Shown: piece after piece, positions 1 through 6,728 of the stretch
Layout: each line of letters opens with the position of its first letter
Position numbering within the stretch: the first letter of the stretch is position 1
Assembly (NCBI GenBank): GCA_036568605.1
Contig: DATCSE010000263.1
Location: 1-10,375 of the forward strand
DNA: 10,375 bases
Source: DATCSE01 sp036568605
GTDB lineage: Bacteria; Pseudomonadota; Gammaproteobacteria; Burkholderiales; Burkholderiaceae_C
Direction: 5' to 3'
Program-made: the position numbers and the translations under genes
The notes under the pieces: model-generated
Database searches by the model: none
Seen by the model: only the letters and a program-made list of their open reading frames with translations
Told to the model about the DNA's origin: nothing

Positions 1-1413
1 CTTCAGCGTCACAGCCTGATCGTCGACGAGCGCGGCATGGTCCGCGTGATGGGTCTGGGCGTGGCTGCCGACAGCGTGCGCTCCGCCGCGACGGCCGATG
101 GGCCGCAGCGCGCCTACGAGCGCGCGATGGCGATGGCGCCCAGCGAGCTGCGGGCCCGGCGGGTGGCCGCGGCGCGCGACGTGCTGGCCGTCGGCCTGCT
201 GCTGCACGGCCTGCTGGCCGGCGAGCCGGCGCTGGAGCAGCCCGACACCGCGCTCGTGATCGCGCGCATCGCGCCGTTGGGCCGCGAGCTGGTGCGGCTG
301 CCATGGGCCTTGCCGCTGCCGGTGCCCGAAGCGCTGCGCGCGATCGTCAACCGTTGCACCTCCGGCCAGGAGCGGCTGCGCTACCAGAATGCCCGCACGC
401 TGCTGGGCGCGCTCGGCGGCTGGCTCGAGTCGCAGGCCGAGGACGGTGGCGGCCCGGTCGCGCTGCTGCTCGATCGGCTGCGCACGGTCGGCCATCTGCC
501 GGCGCTGCCGGGGCTCGCGGCACGGGTTGCACGCGTGACCAGCCGCGAGAGCCAGCGCACCGACCAGATCGCCGATCAGGTGCTGGCCGACACCGCGCTC
601 AGCTTCGAGCTGTTGCGCACGCTGAACTCGGCGCAGGTGCAGGGCACGCAGGTCCAGGGCAACGGGCCGGTGCTGACGCTGCGCCGCATCATCTCGCTGA
701 TCGGCGTGAACGGCGTGCGCCTTGCGGCGAACACCTTGCGGCCGTGGCCCGGGCCGTTGGCCGAGGCGCAGGCCGAGGCGCTGCAACGCACCCTCGATCG
801 CGTGCGCCTGGCGGGCCACACCGCGCAGGCGCTGCGGCCCAAGGGCTATGACGCGCAGGTGGTCTACCTGATCACGGTGCTGCAGAACCTGGGGCGCCTG
901 ATGCTGCGCTATCACTTCGCCGACGAAGCCGAGCAGATCGCGCAATTGACGCGGCCGGCCGTGTCGAACAACGGCCAGTCCGAGCAGCCCGGCTTGGCCG
1001 AAGAGGCCGCGGCCTACGCGGTGCTGGGCGTCGACATCGAGACGCTGGGCGCCGCGGTCGCGCGCCACTGGGGCCTGGCCGACGACGTGCTGCACATGAT
1101 CCGCCGCCTGCCGACGGACGGCGCGGTGCGCAAGCCCGATACGGACGCCGAGGTGCTGCGCATCACCGCGAGCGCGGCCAACGAAGCCGTGGATGCGATC
1201 CACGACCACGCCGCTGCACGCGTGCCGGCGGCGCTTGCCCAGGTTGCGCAGCGTTACGCGCGCGCGTTGGGTGTGACATCGCGCGACATTCAGGAGGCCC
1301 TGCAAGCGGGGCGCGAGCGGCTGCAGCAGAGCAACGCCCCGTACCTGAGCGAAGCAGATGAAGCGGCGGCCTCGCGCCAGCACCACGAAGCGGCGGATAC
1401 GCAGCCGGGTTGA
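1..1413 (+). CDS. HDOD domain protein with degenerate kinase-like N-terminal part (5'-truncated)
   Basis: The reading frame is open from the first base, so the true start lies upstream; 470 codons are visible before the TGA at 1411-1413. The first 22 residues (LQRHSLIVDERG then VRVMGLGVA) resemble the catalytic loop and DFG region of Ser/Thr kinases. The catalytic-loop Lys and Asn and the DFG Asp appear as Gln, Ser and Gly, so this would be a pseudokinase. Further C-lobe-like text follows: DVLAVGLLLHGLLAG near codons 60-74, and a segment around RYQNARTLLGAL near codon 130. From about codon 163 (LPALPGLAARV, then TDQIADQVLADTALSFELLRTLNSA) the protein matches HDOD domains, which are output or scaffold modules in bacterial signalling. 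The C-terminal tail is Ala/Glu-rich. A cytoplasmic regulatory role is inferred and the partner is unknown. HDOD is the firmer assignment; the kinase relation rests on pattern only. Confidence 0.8.
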   Translation, partial: LQRHSLIVDERGMVRVMGLGVAADSVRSAATADGPQRAYERAMAMAPSELRARRVAAARDVLAVGLLLHGLLAGEPALEQPDTALVIARIAPLGRELVRLPWALPLPVPEALRAIVNRCTSGQERLRYQNARTLLGALGGWLESQAEDGGGPVALLLDRLRTVGHLPALPGLAARVARVTSRESQRTDQIADQVLADTALSFELLRTLNSAQVQGTQVQGNGPVLTLRRIISLIGVNGVRLAANTLRPWPGPLAEAQAEALQRTLDRVRLAGHTAQALRPKGYDAQVVYLITVLQNLGRLMLRYHFADEAEQIAQLTRPAVSNNGQSEQPGLAEEAAAYAVLGVDIETLGAAVARHWGLADDVLHMIRRLPTDGAVRKPDTDAEVLRITASAANEAVDAIHDHAAARVPAALAQVAQRYARALGVTSRDIQEALQAGRERLQQSNAPYLSEADEAAASRQHHEAADTQPG

Positions 1414-1414
1414 C

Positions 1415-1432
1415 GCGCCGTGACGACGGCGC
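1415..1432. terminator. GC-rich hairpin between convergent HDOD gene and ffs
   Basis: A perfect 7-bp stem (GCGCCGT / ACGGCGC) with a 4-nt loop begins one base after the HDOD gene's stop codon. It also lies about 20 nt beyond the 3' end of ffs on the other strand, where it could act for both transcripts. Neither strand has a T-run after the stem, so it is not a textbook intrinsic terminator. It may only be a 3'-end stabilising hairpin. Confidence 0.3.
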
Positions 1433-1450
1433 CGCGCGAGGGAATAGGTT

Positions 1451-1544
1451 GACGAGCCCGATCTCGGCACTGGTCACAGCGGTTAGGGCTGCTTCGTTCC
1501 CGACCTGACCCGGTTGGCCGCGCTTCCATGCGAGGAGGCCCGTC
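1451..1544 (-). ncRNA. ffs: Signal recognition particle 4.5S RNA (small bacterial type)
   Basis: Read on the minus strand, the RNA carries the SRP domain IV signature: GGGTCAGGTC, a GGAA apical tetraloop (1497-1500) closed by TCG/CGA, then the GAAGCAGCC internal-loop strand that binds Ffh. The ends were set by the terminal helix: GACGGGCCT at the 5' end (1544 downwards) pairs with GGGCTCGTC at the 3' end (1459-1451), with one G-U pair inside and a G-U pair at the inner end. The length of about 94 nt suits the small bacterial SRP RNA class. The product works with Ffh and FtsY in co-translational targeting of membrane proteins. Exact ends may differ by a few bases. It lies 43 nt downstream of the PLD gene on the same strand. 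Confidence 0.95.
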
Positions 1545-1552
1545 AGCTGGGG

Positions 1553-1558
1553 ATTCTA
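1553..1558 (-). promoter_or_regulatory. Probable -10 box of ffs
   Basis: On the minus strand the hexamer TAGAAT (one mismatch to TATAAT) ends 8 nt before the predicted 5' end of the SRP RNA, suitable for a sigma-70 -10 element. No convincing TTGACA-like -35 box is found 16-18 bp upstream. The box lies in the short gap after the PLD gene's stop codon, so ffs probably has its own promoter even though read-through from the PLD gene is possible. Confidence 0.5.
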
Positions 1559-1587
1559 CCGGGCCGGCACGATGGCCCGCCTTCGAC

Positions 1588-3180
1588 TCATAACTGACCC
1601 TCGGGCACGAGCAGGTAGATCAGCATCAGGCGGATGCGCTGCCAGACGTTGGTGTCGGGGTCGATGTCCAGCTCCTCCTGCGATTCGCCGTCGACCGCGG
1701 TCCAGCGCACGCCGGCGCCGTCCGGCTTGAGCTTGACCTGGTAGACGCCGTTCATCGAATCGACCTTGAACGCGCCGAGGACCATGGTCGCGAGCTCGGG
1801 GCTGCGCACCATCATGCCGATCTCGGTGTTGATGTTCGACGAGCGCGGATCCAGGTTCATCGATCCGACCAGCACGGTGCGCCGGTCCAGGAACGCGAGC
1901 TTCGCGTGCAGCCGGCCGGTCGAGCTGCCGAGCAGGTTGCGTATCGTGTTGTCCTGCTTGAGCCTTGTGGAGCTCAGCTCGTACAGGTTCACGCCGATGC
2001 GCAGCAGCTCGATCTGATGCTTCTCGAGGCTGATCGAGACCAGCGGCTCGTCGCTGACCGCCAGCGAATTCGTGACGACGCCGATTTCCACGTTCTGGTC
2101 GCGCAGCGCCTTCAGCTTTGCGAGCGCCTCCCGGCCCGGAATGAAATACGGCGAGATCAGCAGCACCTCGTGATGCGCTTCGTCCAGCCGCAGCAGGAAA
2201 CGGTGCGCGAGCGTGTCGTGGATCGCGATGCTGTTGTTGTCGGGGTCGATCTTGCGCGGCGAGTCGGCGTACGCATGAGCCTCGACGTGCAGCAGGCGGA
2301 AGCGCCGCTGCGCGAGCGCAGTGCGCAGCGACGGCGCGCCGAACGCGTCGACCTCCGGCATGTGCTGCGCCGGCTGGCTGGTCTCGGCCGATCCGACGGT
2401 GGGCGCGGTGCGCCGCTCGAACAGGTCGCGCAGCTCGTCGTCGGTGAACGGATCGGCCTTGGTGGCGCGCATGATGTCGGCGATCGGGTAGACCTGCTCG
2501 CTGTTCCAGTACAGGTCGAACCAGTCGTTCAGCTCGGCGACCGCGTCGCCGACCGCGAGCAGGTCGAAGTCGATGAAGTTGGCCTGCTGGCCGCGCAGGA
2601 AGTATTCGTCGGCCAGGTTGCGTCCGCCCACGACTGCGACGCTGCCGTCGGCGATGAACAGCTTGTTGTGCATGCGGTGGTTCAGCCGCTTGAAGCTGAG
2701 CGCCATCGCGAGCAGCCGGCGCGTCGACGAATCGCGCGCGGTGACGAACGGGTTGAAGAGACGCACCTGCACGGTCGGCTCGGTGGCCAGGGCGCGCAGC
2801 AGGTTGTCGAGCCCGACGGTGTACAGATCGTCGACCAGCAGCCGCACGCGCACGCCGCGCCGCGCCGCATCGCGCAGCGCCCGCAGGATCGCGTGGCCGG
2901 TCGAGTCGTCGCCGATCAGGTAGTACTGCAGGTCGATCGAGGTCGTCGCGTGTTCGATCAGCGCGAGGCGTGCGTCCAGCGCGAACGCCGCCTGCTGCAG
3001 CGGCCACACGCCCGACTGGCCGGGCTCCAGCGCCGCATCGCGCGCGATCGATGCGAGCGGCGACGTCTCCGGCGCGACCAGCGCGCGCGACGGCACGCGC
3101 TCGACCTGCGGCAGCACGCCGGCGCAGCCGCCCAGCAGCAGCGAGACCAGGATCGCGAGCGTGACGACGACGAACCGCAT
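1588..3180 (-). CDS. Phospholipase D family lipoprotein, cardiolipin synthase C-like
   Basis: A 530-residue protein with two HKD motifs, the mark of the phospholipase D superfamily. Motif 1 is HNKLFIAD (H171, K173, D178) followed by GGRN. Motif 2 is HAKLAFLD (H425, K427, D432) followed by GSMN. Each supplies half of one active site that works through a phosphohistidine intermediate. The N-terminus is a lipoprotein signal with lipobox LGGC (Cys19) followed by Ala, so a lipid-anchored envelope location, probably the outer membrane, is predicted. Layout and length resemble the ClsC/YmdC branch of cardiolipin synthases, which transfers phosphatidyl groups between phospholipids. Hydrolase activity is the alternative. 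Its ATG overlaps the stop of the upstream PurM-like gene by one base (TGATG), implying translational coupling. The family is certain; the ClsC-like reaction is inferred. Confidence 0.9.
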   Translation of the reverse strand: MRFVVVTLAILVSLLLGGCAGVLPQVERVPSRALVAPETSPLASIARDAALEPGQSGVWPLQQAAFALDARLALIEHATTSIDLQYYLIGDDSTGHAILRALRDAARRGVRVRLLVDDLYTVGLDNLLRALATEPTVQVRLFNPFVTARDSSTRRLLAMALSFKRLNHRMHNKLFIADGSVAVVGGRNLADEYFLRGQQANFIDFDLLAVGDAVAELNDWFDLYWNSEQVYPIADIMRATKADPFTDDELRDLFERRTAPTVGSAETSQPAQHMPEVDAFGAPSLRTALAQRRFRLLHVEAHAYADSPRKIDPDNNSIAIHDTLAHRFLLRLDEAHHEVLLISPYFIPGREALAKLKALRDQNVEIGVVTNSLAVSDEPLVSISLEKHQIELLRIGVNLYELSSTRLKQDNTIRNLLGSSTGRLHAKLAFLDRRTVLVGSMNLDPRSSNINTEIGMMVRSPELATMVLGAFKVDSMNGVYQVKLKPDGAGVRWTAVDGESQEELDIDPDTNVWQRIRLMLIYLLVPEGQL

Positions 3181-4310
3181 CAGCGCAGCTGCAGGTCGTC
3201 GGTCCCGAAGCGGATGTTCAGCGGCGCGATCGTCAACTGTTTCGGGCCCGGGACGACCTCGCCGGCGATGCACGCCGCGATGCCCTGCGCCTGCGCGACC
3301 TCGACGCAGCGCGCCGCATCCTGCGCCGCGACGAACAGCGCGAAGCCCGCGCCCATGTTGAACGTGCTGTAGGCCTCGCGGTCGTCCTGGTGCGCGTGCT
3401 GCTGGATGAACTTCAGAACCGGCGTGACCTCGGGCACCGTGTCGATGCGGTAGCCCAGCTCGGCCGGATGGCGCAGCAGCTTGCGCCAGCCGTGGCCCGT
3501 GATGTTCGCGCAGTAGTGCGGCACGATGCCGGCGCGCCACAGCGCTTCGGTCACCGGCGAATACAGCACGGTCGGGGCGAGCAGCGCATCGCCGTAGCTC
3601 AGCCCCGGCGCGACCGGCGTCAGATAACCCTGCTGCAGCCGTTCGGCCAGCTTGCGCGCGAGGCTCAGCCCGTTCGCGTGGATGCCGCTGGAGGCCAGCA
3701 GCACGATCGCATCGCCCGGCGCGAGCTTGTCGCCAACCGAAAGACGCTCCTTCGGGTTGATCAGCCCGGTGCACGACGCGGCGAGGTCGATGCGCCCGGC
3801 CTCGACGATGCCCGCCAGCGCCGGCGTCTCGCCGCCGCCCCAGGCCACGCCGCAGATGTCGCAGGCACGCTTCCAGCCGGCGACCAGCTCGGCCGCGCGC
3901 TGCGCGTCGCCGAACCACTCCGAGCCGCCGGCGGCCCAGTAGGCCTGCACGACCAGCGGCGTCGCGCCGACCGTGATCAGGTCGTTGATCGCCATCGCGA
4001 TCGTGTCCTGCGCGATGGCCGCGTAGTAGCTCTTGCCGGTGAGCTTGTGCATCTCGTCGGCGACCAGCGCCTTCGAGCCCAGGCATTCGACGATGCTCGC
4101 GAGATAGAACGGGCCGACGTCGACCACGTAGGCCGACTCGCCGCGCGAGGCCGCGATCTCGCGGAAGCCGTGGGCCGACAGATGCGCCGCGGTGGCTGCC
4201 GCCGCGCGCTGCGCGCTGACTTTCAGCGGGTCGATCAGGTCGTAGTTGACGCCCGATTGTTCGTAGCTCAGGGTCGCGCTGGGCGTGGTGGAGGCGGGCG
4301 TGGGGTTCAT
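3180..4310 (-). CDS. Divergent PurM-type phosphoribosylformylglycinamidine cyclo-ligase (AIR synthetase family)
   Basis: A 376-residue protein of the PurM/AIR synthetase family, which closes FGAM to aminoimidazole ribotide using ATP in purine synthesis. Family landmarks in order: SYEQSGVNYDLID (15-27), AMAINDLITVGATPL (105-119), GGGETPALAG (158-167), ASSGIHANGLSL (206-217), ITGHGWRKLL (270-279, where classical PurM has a TGGG segment) and TFNMGAGF (316-323). The usual GTDGVGTK loop is replaced by VECLGSK (74-80), keeping an acidic residue, Gly and Lys but losing the normal glycines. It is somewhat longer than classical PurM (about 345-350 residues). It therefore looks like a divergent subfamily that may or may not be the cell's main purM. 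The ATG at 4308-4310 was chosen because similarity begins just after it; a GTG at 4332-4334 is possible. Neither has a clear Shine-Dalgarno sequence. It is the first gene of a two-gene unit with the PLD lipoprotein. Confidence 0.85.
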   Translation of the reverse strand: MNPTPASTTPSATLSYEQSGVNYDLIDPLKVSAQRAAAATAAHLSAHGFREIAASRGESAYVVDVGPFYLASIVECLGSKALVADEMHKLTGKSYYAAIAQDTIAMAINDLITVGATPLVVQAYWAAGGSEWFGDAQRAAELVAGWKRACDICGVAWGGGETPALAGIVEAGRIDLAASCTGLINPKERLSVGDKLAPGDAIVLLASSGIHANGLSLARKLAERLQQGYLTPVAPGLSYGDALLAPTVLYSPVTEALWRAGIVPHYCANITGHGWRKLLRHPAELGYRIDTVPEVTPVLKFIQQHAHQDDREAYSTFNMGAGFALFVAAQDAARCVEVAQAQGIAACIAGEVVPGPKQLTIAPLNIRFGTDDLQLR

Positions 4311-4318
4311 TTCGGAAG

Positions 4319-4381
4319 GGACACGACAGGGCACGAGACAGGGGCACGAGAGAGCCGCAGGGGCACGAAACCGGGCGTGCC
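4319..4381. repeat. Four short imperfect repeats plus a hairpin upstream of the purM-like gene
   Basis: On the plus strand the octamer GGGCACGA occurs at 4329-4336, 4342-4349 and 4361-4368, with a one-mismatch copy GGACACGA at 4319-4326. The last copy overlaps an inverted repeat, GGCACG (4362-4367) and CGTGCC (4376-4381), able to form a 6-bp stem with an 8-nt loop. If transcription starts near 4393 the whole block lies in the leader of the purM-like mRNA. Function is unknown, and slippage-generated repetition is a simple explanation. Confidence 0.55.
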
Positions 4382-4399
4382 AGCTCCACGGCCGGGGCG

Positions 4400-4405
4400 A
4401 TTATC
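4400..4405 (-). promoter_or_regulatory. Possible -10 box for the purM-like/PLD unit
   Basis: The minus strand reads GATAAT here, one mismatch from TATAAT and the most AT-rich spot in the intergenic region. It would give a start near 4393 and a leader of about 80 nt to the ATG at 4310. No good -35 box is seen at the right distance, so this is tentative. Confidence 0.35.
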
Positions 4406-4444
4406 CGGCAGGTACGTGATGCTCGTGGGCGATCGGGTCATGGG

Positions 4445-4466
4445 CGGGCCGCGCGCGGTCGGCCCG
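4445..4466. repeat. Inverted repeat abutting the dnaX promoter
   Basis: CGGGCCG (4445-4451) and CGGCCCG (4460-4466) form a perfect 7-bp inverted repeat with an 8-nt GC-rich spacer. It occupies the interval where the -10/-35 spacer and -35 box of dnaX would lie and stops exactly at the TAGAAT hexamer. It could be an operator, but in DNA this GC-rich a chance palindrome is also plausible. Confidence 0.4.
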
Positions 4467-4472
4467 TAGAAT
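4467..4472 (+). promoter_or_regulatory. Probable -10 box of dnaX, implying a leaderless start
   Basis: TAGAAT is followed by 6 nt (GGCCGC) and then the dnaX ATG at 4479, so the expected transcription start coincides with the A of the start codon. No Shine-Dalgarno sequence precedes the ATG, which agrees with a leaderless mRNA. The same hexamer precedes ffs at a similar distance. No recognisable -35 box is seen. Confidence 0.45.
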
Positions 4473-4478
4473 GGCCGC

Positions 4479-6359
4479 ATGTCCTACGTCGTCCTGGCGC
4501 GCAAGTACCGGCCGCCCAATTTCAGCGCGATGGTCGGCCAGGAGCACGTGGTGCAGGCGCTGACCAACGCGCTGACGCAGCGGCGGCTGCATCATGCCTA
4601 CCTGTTCACCGGCACGCGCGGCGTCGGCAAGACCACGGTCTCGCGCATCCTCGCGAAATCGCTGAACTGCACCGGCGCCGACGGCAGCGGCGACATCACC
4701 GCGACGCCGTGCGGCGTCTGCGACGCCTGCCGCGACATCGACGCCGGCCGCTTCGTCGACTATGTCGAGCTCGATGCCGCTTCGAACCGCGGCGTCGAGG
4801 AGATCACGCAGCTGCTCGACCAGGCCGTCTACAAGCCGGTGGTGGGGCGCTTCAAGGTCTACATGATCGACGAAGTGCACATGCTGTCGAACACCGCGTT
4901 CAACGCGATGCTGAAGACTCTCGAGGAGCCGCCCGAGTACCTGAAATTCGTGCTCGCGACGACCGACCCGCAGAAGGTGCCGCCGACCGTGCTGTCGCGC
5001 TGCCTGCAGTTCAATCTGCGGCCGATGGCGCCGCAGACGGTGCACGAGCACCTGGCCGATGTGCTCGTGCGCGAAGGCATCGCGGCCGAGCCCGGCGCGC
5101 TGCACCTGCTCGCGCGCGCGGCGCGCGGCTCGATGCGCGACGCGCTGTCGCTGACCGATCAGGCGATCGCGTACGGTGCCGGCACGCTGACCGAGGCCGG
5201 CGTGCGCGGCATGCTGGGGGCGGTCGACCGCTCGCATGCGGTGCGCATCGTCGAGGCGCTGGCGGCGGGAGGCGGGGTGCAGCTGGTGGCGGCCGCCGAT
5301 GCGCTGCGCGGGCTGGGCCTCTCGGCCGCCGCGACGCTCGAGGAACTCGCGATGCTGCTGCAACAGATGGCGGTGCTGCAGGCCGTGCCCGATGCGCTCG
5401 ACACGACCGATCCCGATGCGCCCGAGGCCGCGCGCCTGGCCGGGCTGCTCGCGGCCGACGAGACGCAGCTCTACTACAGCATCGCGCTGAACGGCCGCGC
5501 CGAGCTCGCGCTGGCGCCGGACGAATACAGCGGCCTCGTGATGGTGCTGCTGCGCATGCTTGCGTTCCGGCCGCAGGGCAGCGGGGCGGCAACGCGCGCC
5601 GCACCGCGCCACGAAGCGCCGCCGGCGAAGACGGCTGCGACCGCCGCTTCGGCCACGGTCGCGCGTGCGGCGCCGCTGGTGGCCTCGGCGCCGGCGGCGG
5701 CCTCGGTGGTGCCGGCCCCGGTGCCGATCCGCAAGCCCGCCTCGCGTGCGGACGAGCCGCCGCCCTGGGTCGATGCGCCGTTCGAGGACGAGGTCATGAT
5801 CTCGACGTCCCGTGCACGGGGCGATGTGCCGGCGAACGCAGGCGCACCGGCCGCGCCATCGGCGTCGTATGCGCCTGCTCCGGCCGTGCAGCCGCCGCGC
5901 GTCGAATCCCCTGTTGCGCCGCCTTTCGTGCCGCAGTCCGTTCCGACGTTCGCCACCGAGGGCCTGGGAGCGCGCTGGGCCGAGCTGGTCGGCCGCATGG
6001 CCGCGGCCGGCAGCGTGCAGGCGATGGCGCGCGAGCTTGCCGTGCAGTCGCAGTGCGTCGCCTTCGATGAACGTGAGCAGCCGCTGCGCTGCGTGCTGCG
6101 GGTCGAGCGCGAGATGCTGCGCAACGGCACGCATGTCGAGAAGCTGCAGACCGCCTTGACCGAGACCCTGGGCCGTGCGGTGCGCCTCGAGGTCCAGGCC
6201 GGTACGGTCGACGATTCGCCGGCCAGGCGCGAGGCCGCCGAACGTGCGCGCCGCCAGGCCGAAGCCGAACAGATCGTCTACAGCGACCCGCTGGTGCAGG
6301 CCTTGATGAAGGAATTCAAGACCGCGCGCATCGTGCCCGGGTCGATCCGACCGCATTGA
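4479..6359 (+). CDS. dnaX: DNA polymerase III subunit tau (clamp-loader ATPase DnaX)
   Basis: A 626-residue DnaX, the ATPase core of the clamp loader that opens the beta sliding clamp and ties polymerase cores and DnaB helicase together. Visible motifs: Walker A GTRGVGKT (45-52); zinc-binding cysteines C64, C78, C81 and C84; Walker B with DEVHML (131-136); sensor 1 near TTDPQKVPP (161-169); the SRC arginine finger (173-175); sensor 2 GSMRDALSL (217-225). Residues about 365-460 are an Ala/Pro-rich linker. The C-terminal part (from about 490) is the tau-specific region, ending in SDPLVQALMKEF and VPGSIRP. No A-rich slippery sequence is seen, so a frameshifted gamma form is not predicted. It is the first gene of dnaX-ybaB-recR. 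The ATG at 4479 starts the conserved MSYVVLARKYRP and has no ribosome binding site. Confidence 0.98.
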   Translation: MSYVVLARKYRPPNFSAMVGQEHVVQALTNALTQRRLHHAYLFTGTRGVGKTTVSRILAKSLNCTGADGSGDITATPCGVCDACRDIDAGRFVDYVELDAASNRGVEEITQLLDQAVYKPVVGRFKVYMIDEVHMLSNTAFNAMLKTLEEPPEYLKFVLATTDPQKVPPTVLSRCLQFNLRPMAPQTVHEHLADVLVREGIAAEPGALHLLARAARGSMRDALSLTDQAIAYGAGTLTEAGVRGMLGAVDRSHAVRIVEALAAGGGVQLVAAADALRGLGLSAAATLEELAMLLQQMAVLQAVPDALDTTDPDAPEAARLAGLLAADETQLYYSIALNGRAELALAPDEYSGLVMVLLRMLAFRPQGSGAATRAAPRHEAPPAKTAATAASATVARAAPLVASAPAAASVVPAPVPIRKPASRADEPPPWVDAPFEDEVMISTSRARGDVPANAGAPAAPSASYAPAPAVQPPRVESPVAPPFVPQSVPTFATEGLGARWAELVGRMAAAGSVQAMARELAVQSQCVAFDEREQPLRCVLRVEREMLRNGTHVEKLQTALTETLGRAVRLEVQAGTVDDSPARREAAERARRQAEAEQIVYSDPLVQALMKEFKTARIVPGSIRPH

Positions 6360-6374
6360 TTGACACCGAGACTC

Positions 6375-6380
6375 AAGGAG
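6375..6380 (+). promoter_or_regulatory. Strong Shine-Dalgarno sequence deciding the ybaB start
   Basis: AAGGAG lies 8 nt before the ATG at 6389, which selects this codon over the in-frame ATT at 6356 upstream and over the adjacent second ATG at 6392. It is the clearest ribosome binding site in the window. Confidence 0.75.
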
Positions 6381-6388
6381 TTCCGATC

Positions 6389-6715
6389 ATGATGAAGAAC
6401 CAACTCGCCGGCTTGATGAAGCAGGCTCAGGCGATGCAGGACAACCTGAAGCGCGCCCAGGAAGAGCTCGCGACGATCGAGGTCGAAGGCCAGTCGGGCG
6501 CCGGGCTCGTGAAGGTCACGATGACCTGCAAGCACGACGTCAAGCGCATCCAGATCGACCCGAGCCTGCTCGCCGACGACAAGGACATGCTCGAAGACCT
6601 GGTCGCCGCCGCGTTCAACGATGGCGTGCGCCGCGCCGAGGAAGTCAGCGCCGAGAAGATGGGCAAGCTGACTGCGGGAATGCCATTGCCCCCTGGGATG
6701 AAGTTCCCGTTCTGA
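6389..6715 (+). CDS. ybaB: YbaB/EbfC family nucleoid-associated DNA-binding protein
   Basis: A 108-residue protein, the normal size for YbaB/EbfC, a small dimeric DNA-binding protein associated with the nucleoid. The N-terminal helix (MMKNQLAGLMKQAQAMQDNL) is rich in Gln and Met as in the family. It is followed by a beta core with GQSGAGLVKVTMTCKHDVKRI, a C-terminal helix (DLVAAAFNDGVRRAEE), and the typical tail TAGMPLPPGMKFPF. It lies 29 nt after dnaX and 13 nt before recR in the same transcript. This order is widely conserved and suggests a link to RecR-dependent recombination or replication upkeep, though the exact cellular role of the family is not settled. Confidence 0.97.
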   Translation: MMKNQLAGLMKQAQAMQDNLKRAQEELATIEVEGQSGAGLVKVTMTCKHDVKRIQIDPSLLADDKDMLEDLVAAAFNDGVRRAEEVSAEKMGKLTAGMPLPPGMKFPF

Positions 6716-6728
6716 TCGTCCGGAGCCC

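Noticed and set aside
1906..3372. Long plus-strand open frame (488 codons) opposite the PLD and purM-like genes
   Set aside because: It is antisense to two genes with clear catalytic motifs, its product is Arg/Gln/Val-rich with no recognisable domain, and stop-free antisense frames are expected at this GC content.
3181..4389. Upstream in-frame extension of the PLD gene across the purM-like gene, giving a 933-residue protein
   Set aside because: The extension is merely a stop-free alternative frame of purM. The lipoprotein signal peptide directly after the ATG at 3180 fixes the real start.
5560..5930. Programmed -1 frameshift in dnaX producing the gamma subunit
   Set aside because: No A-AAA-AAG-type slippery heptamer is present in the linker region. 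The only structure is GC-rich low-complexity coding sequence.
4401..6356. Minus-strand open frame of 651 codons opposite dnaX
   Set aside because: It mirrors the dnaX coding frame, is dominated by Arg, His and Gly, and has no family resemblance. It is a codon-bias shadow.
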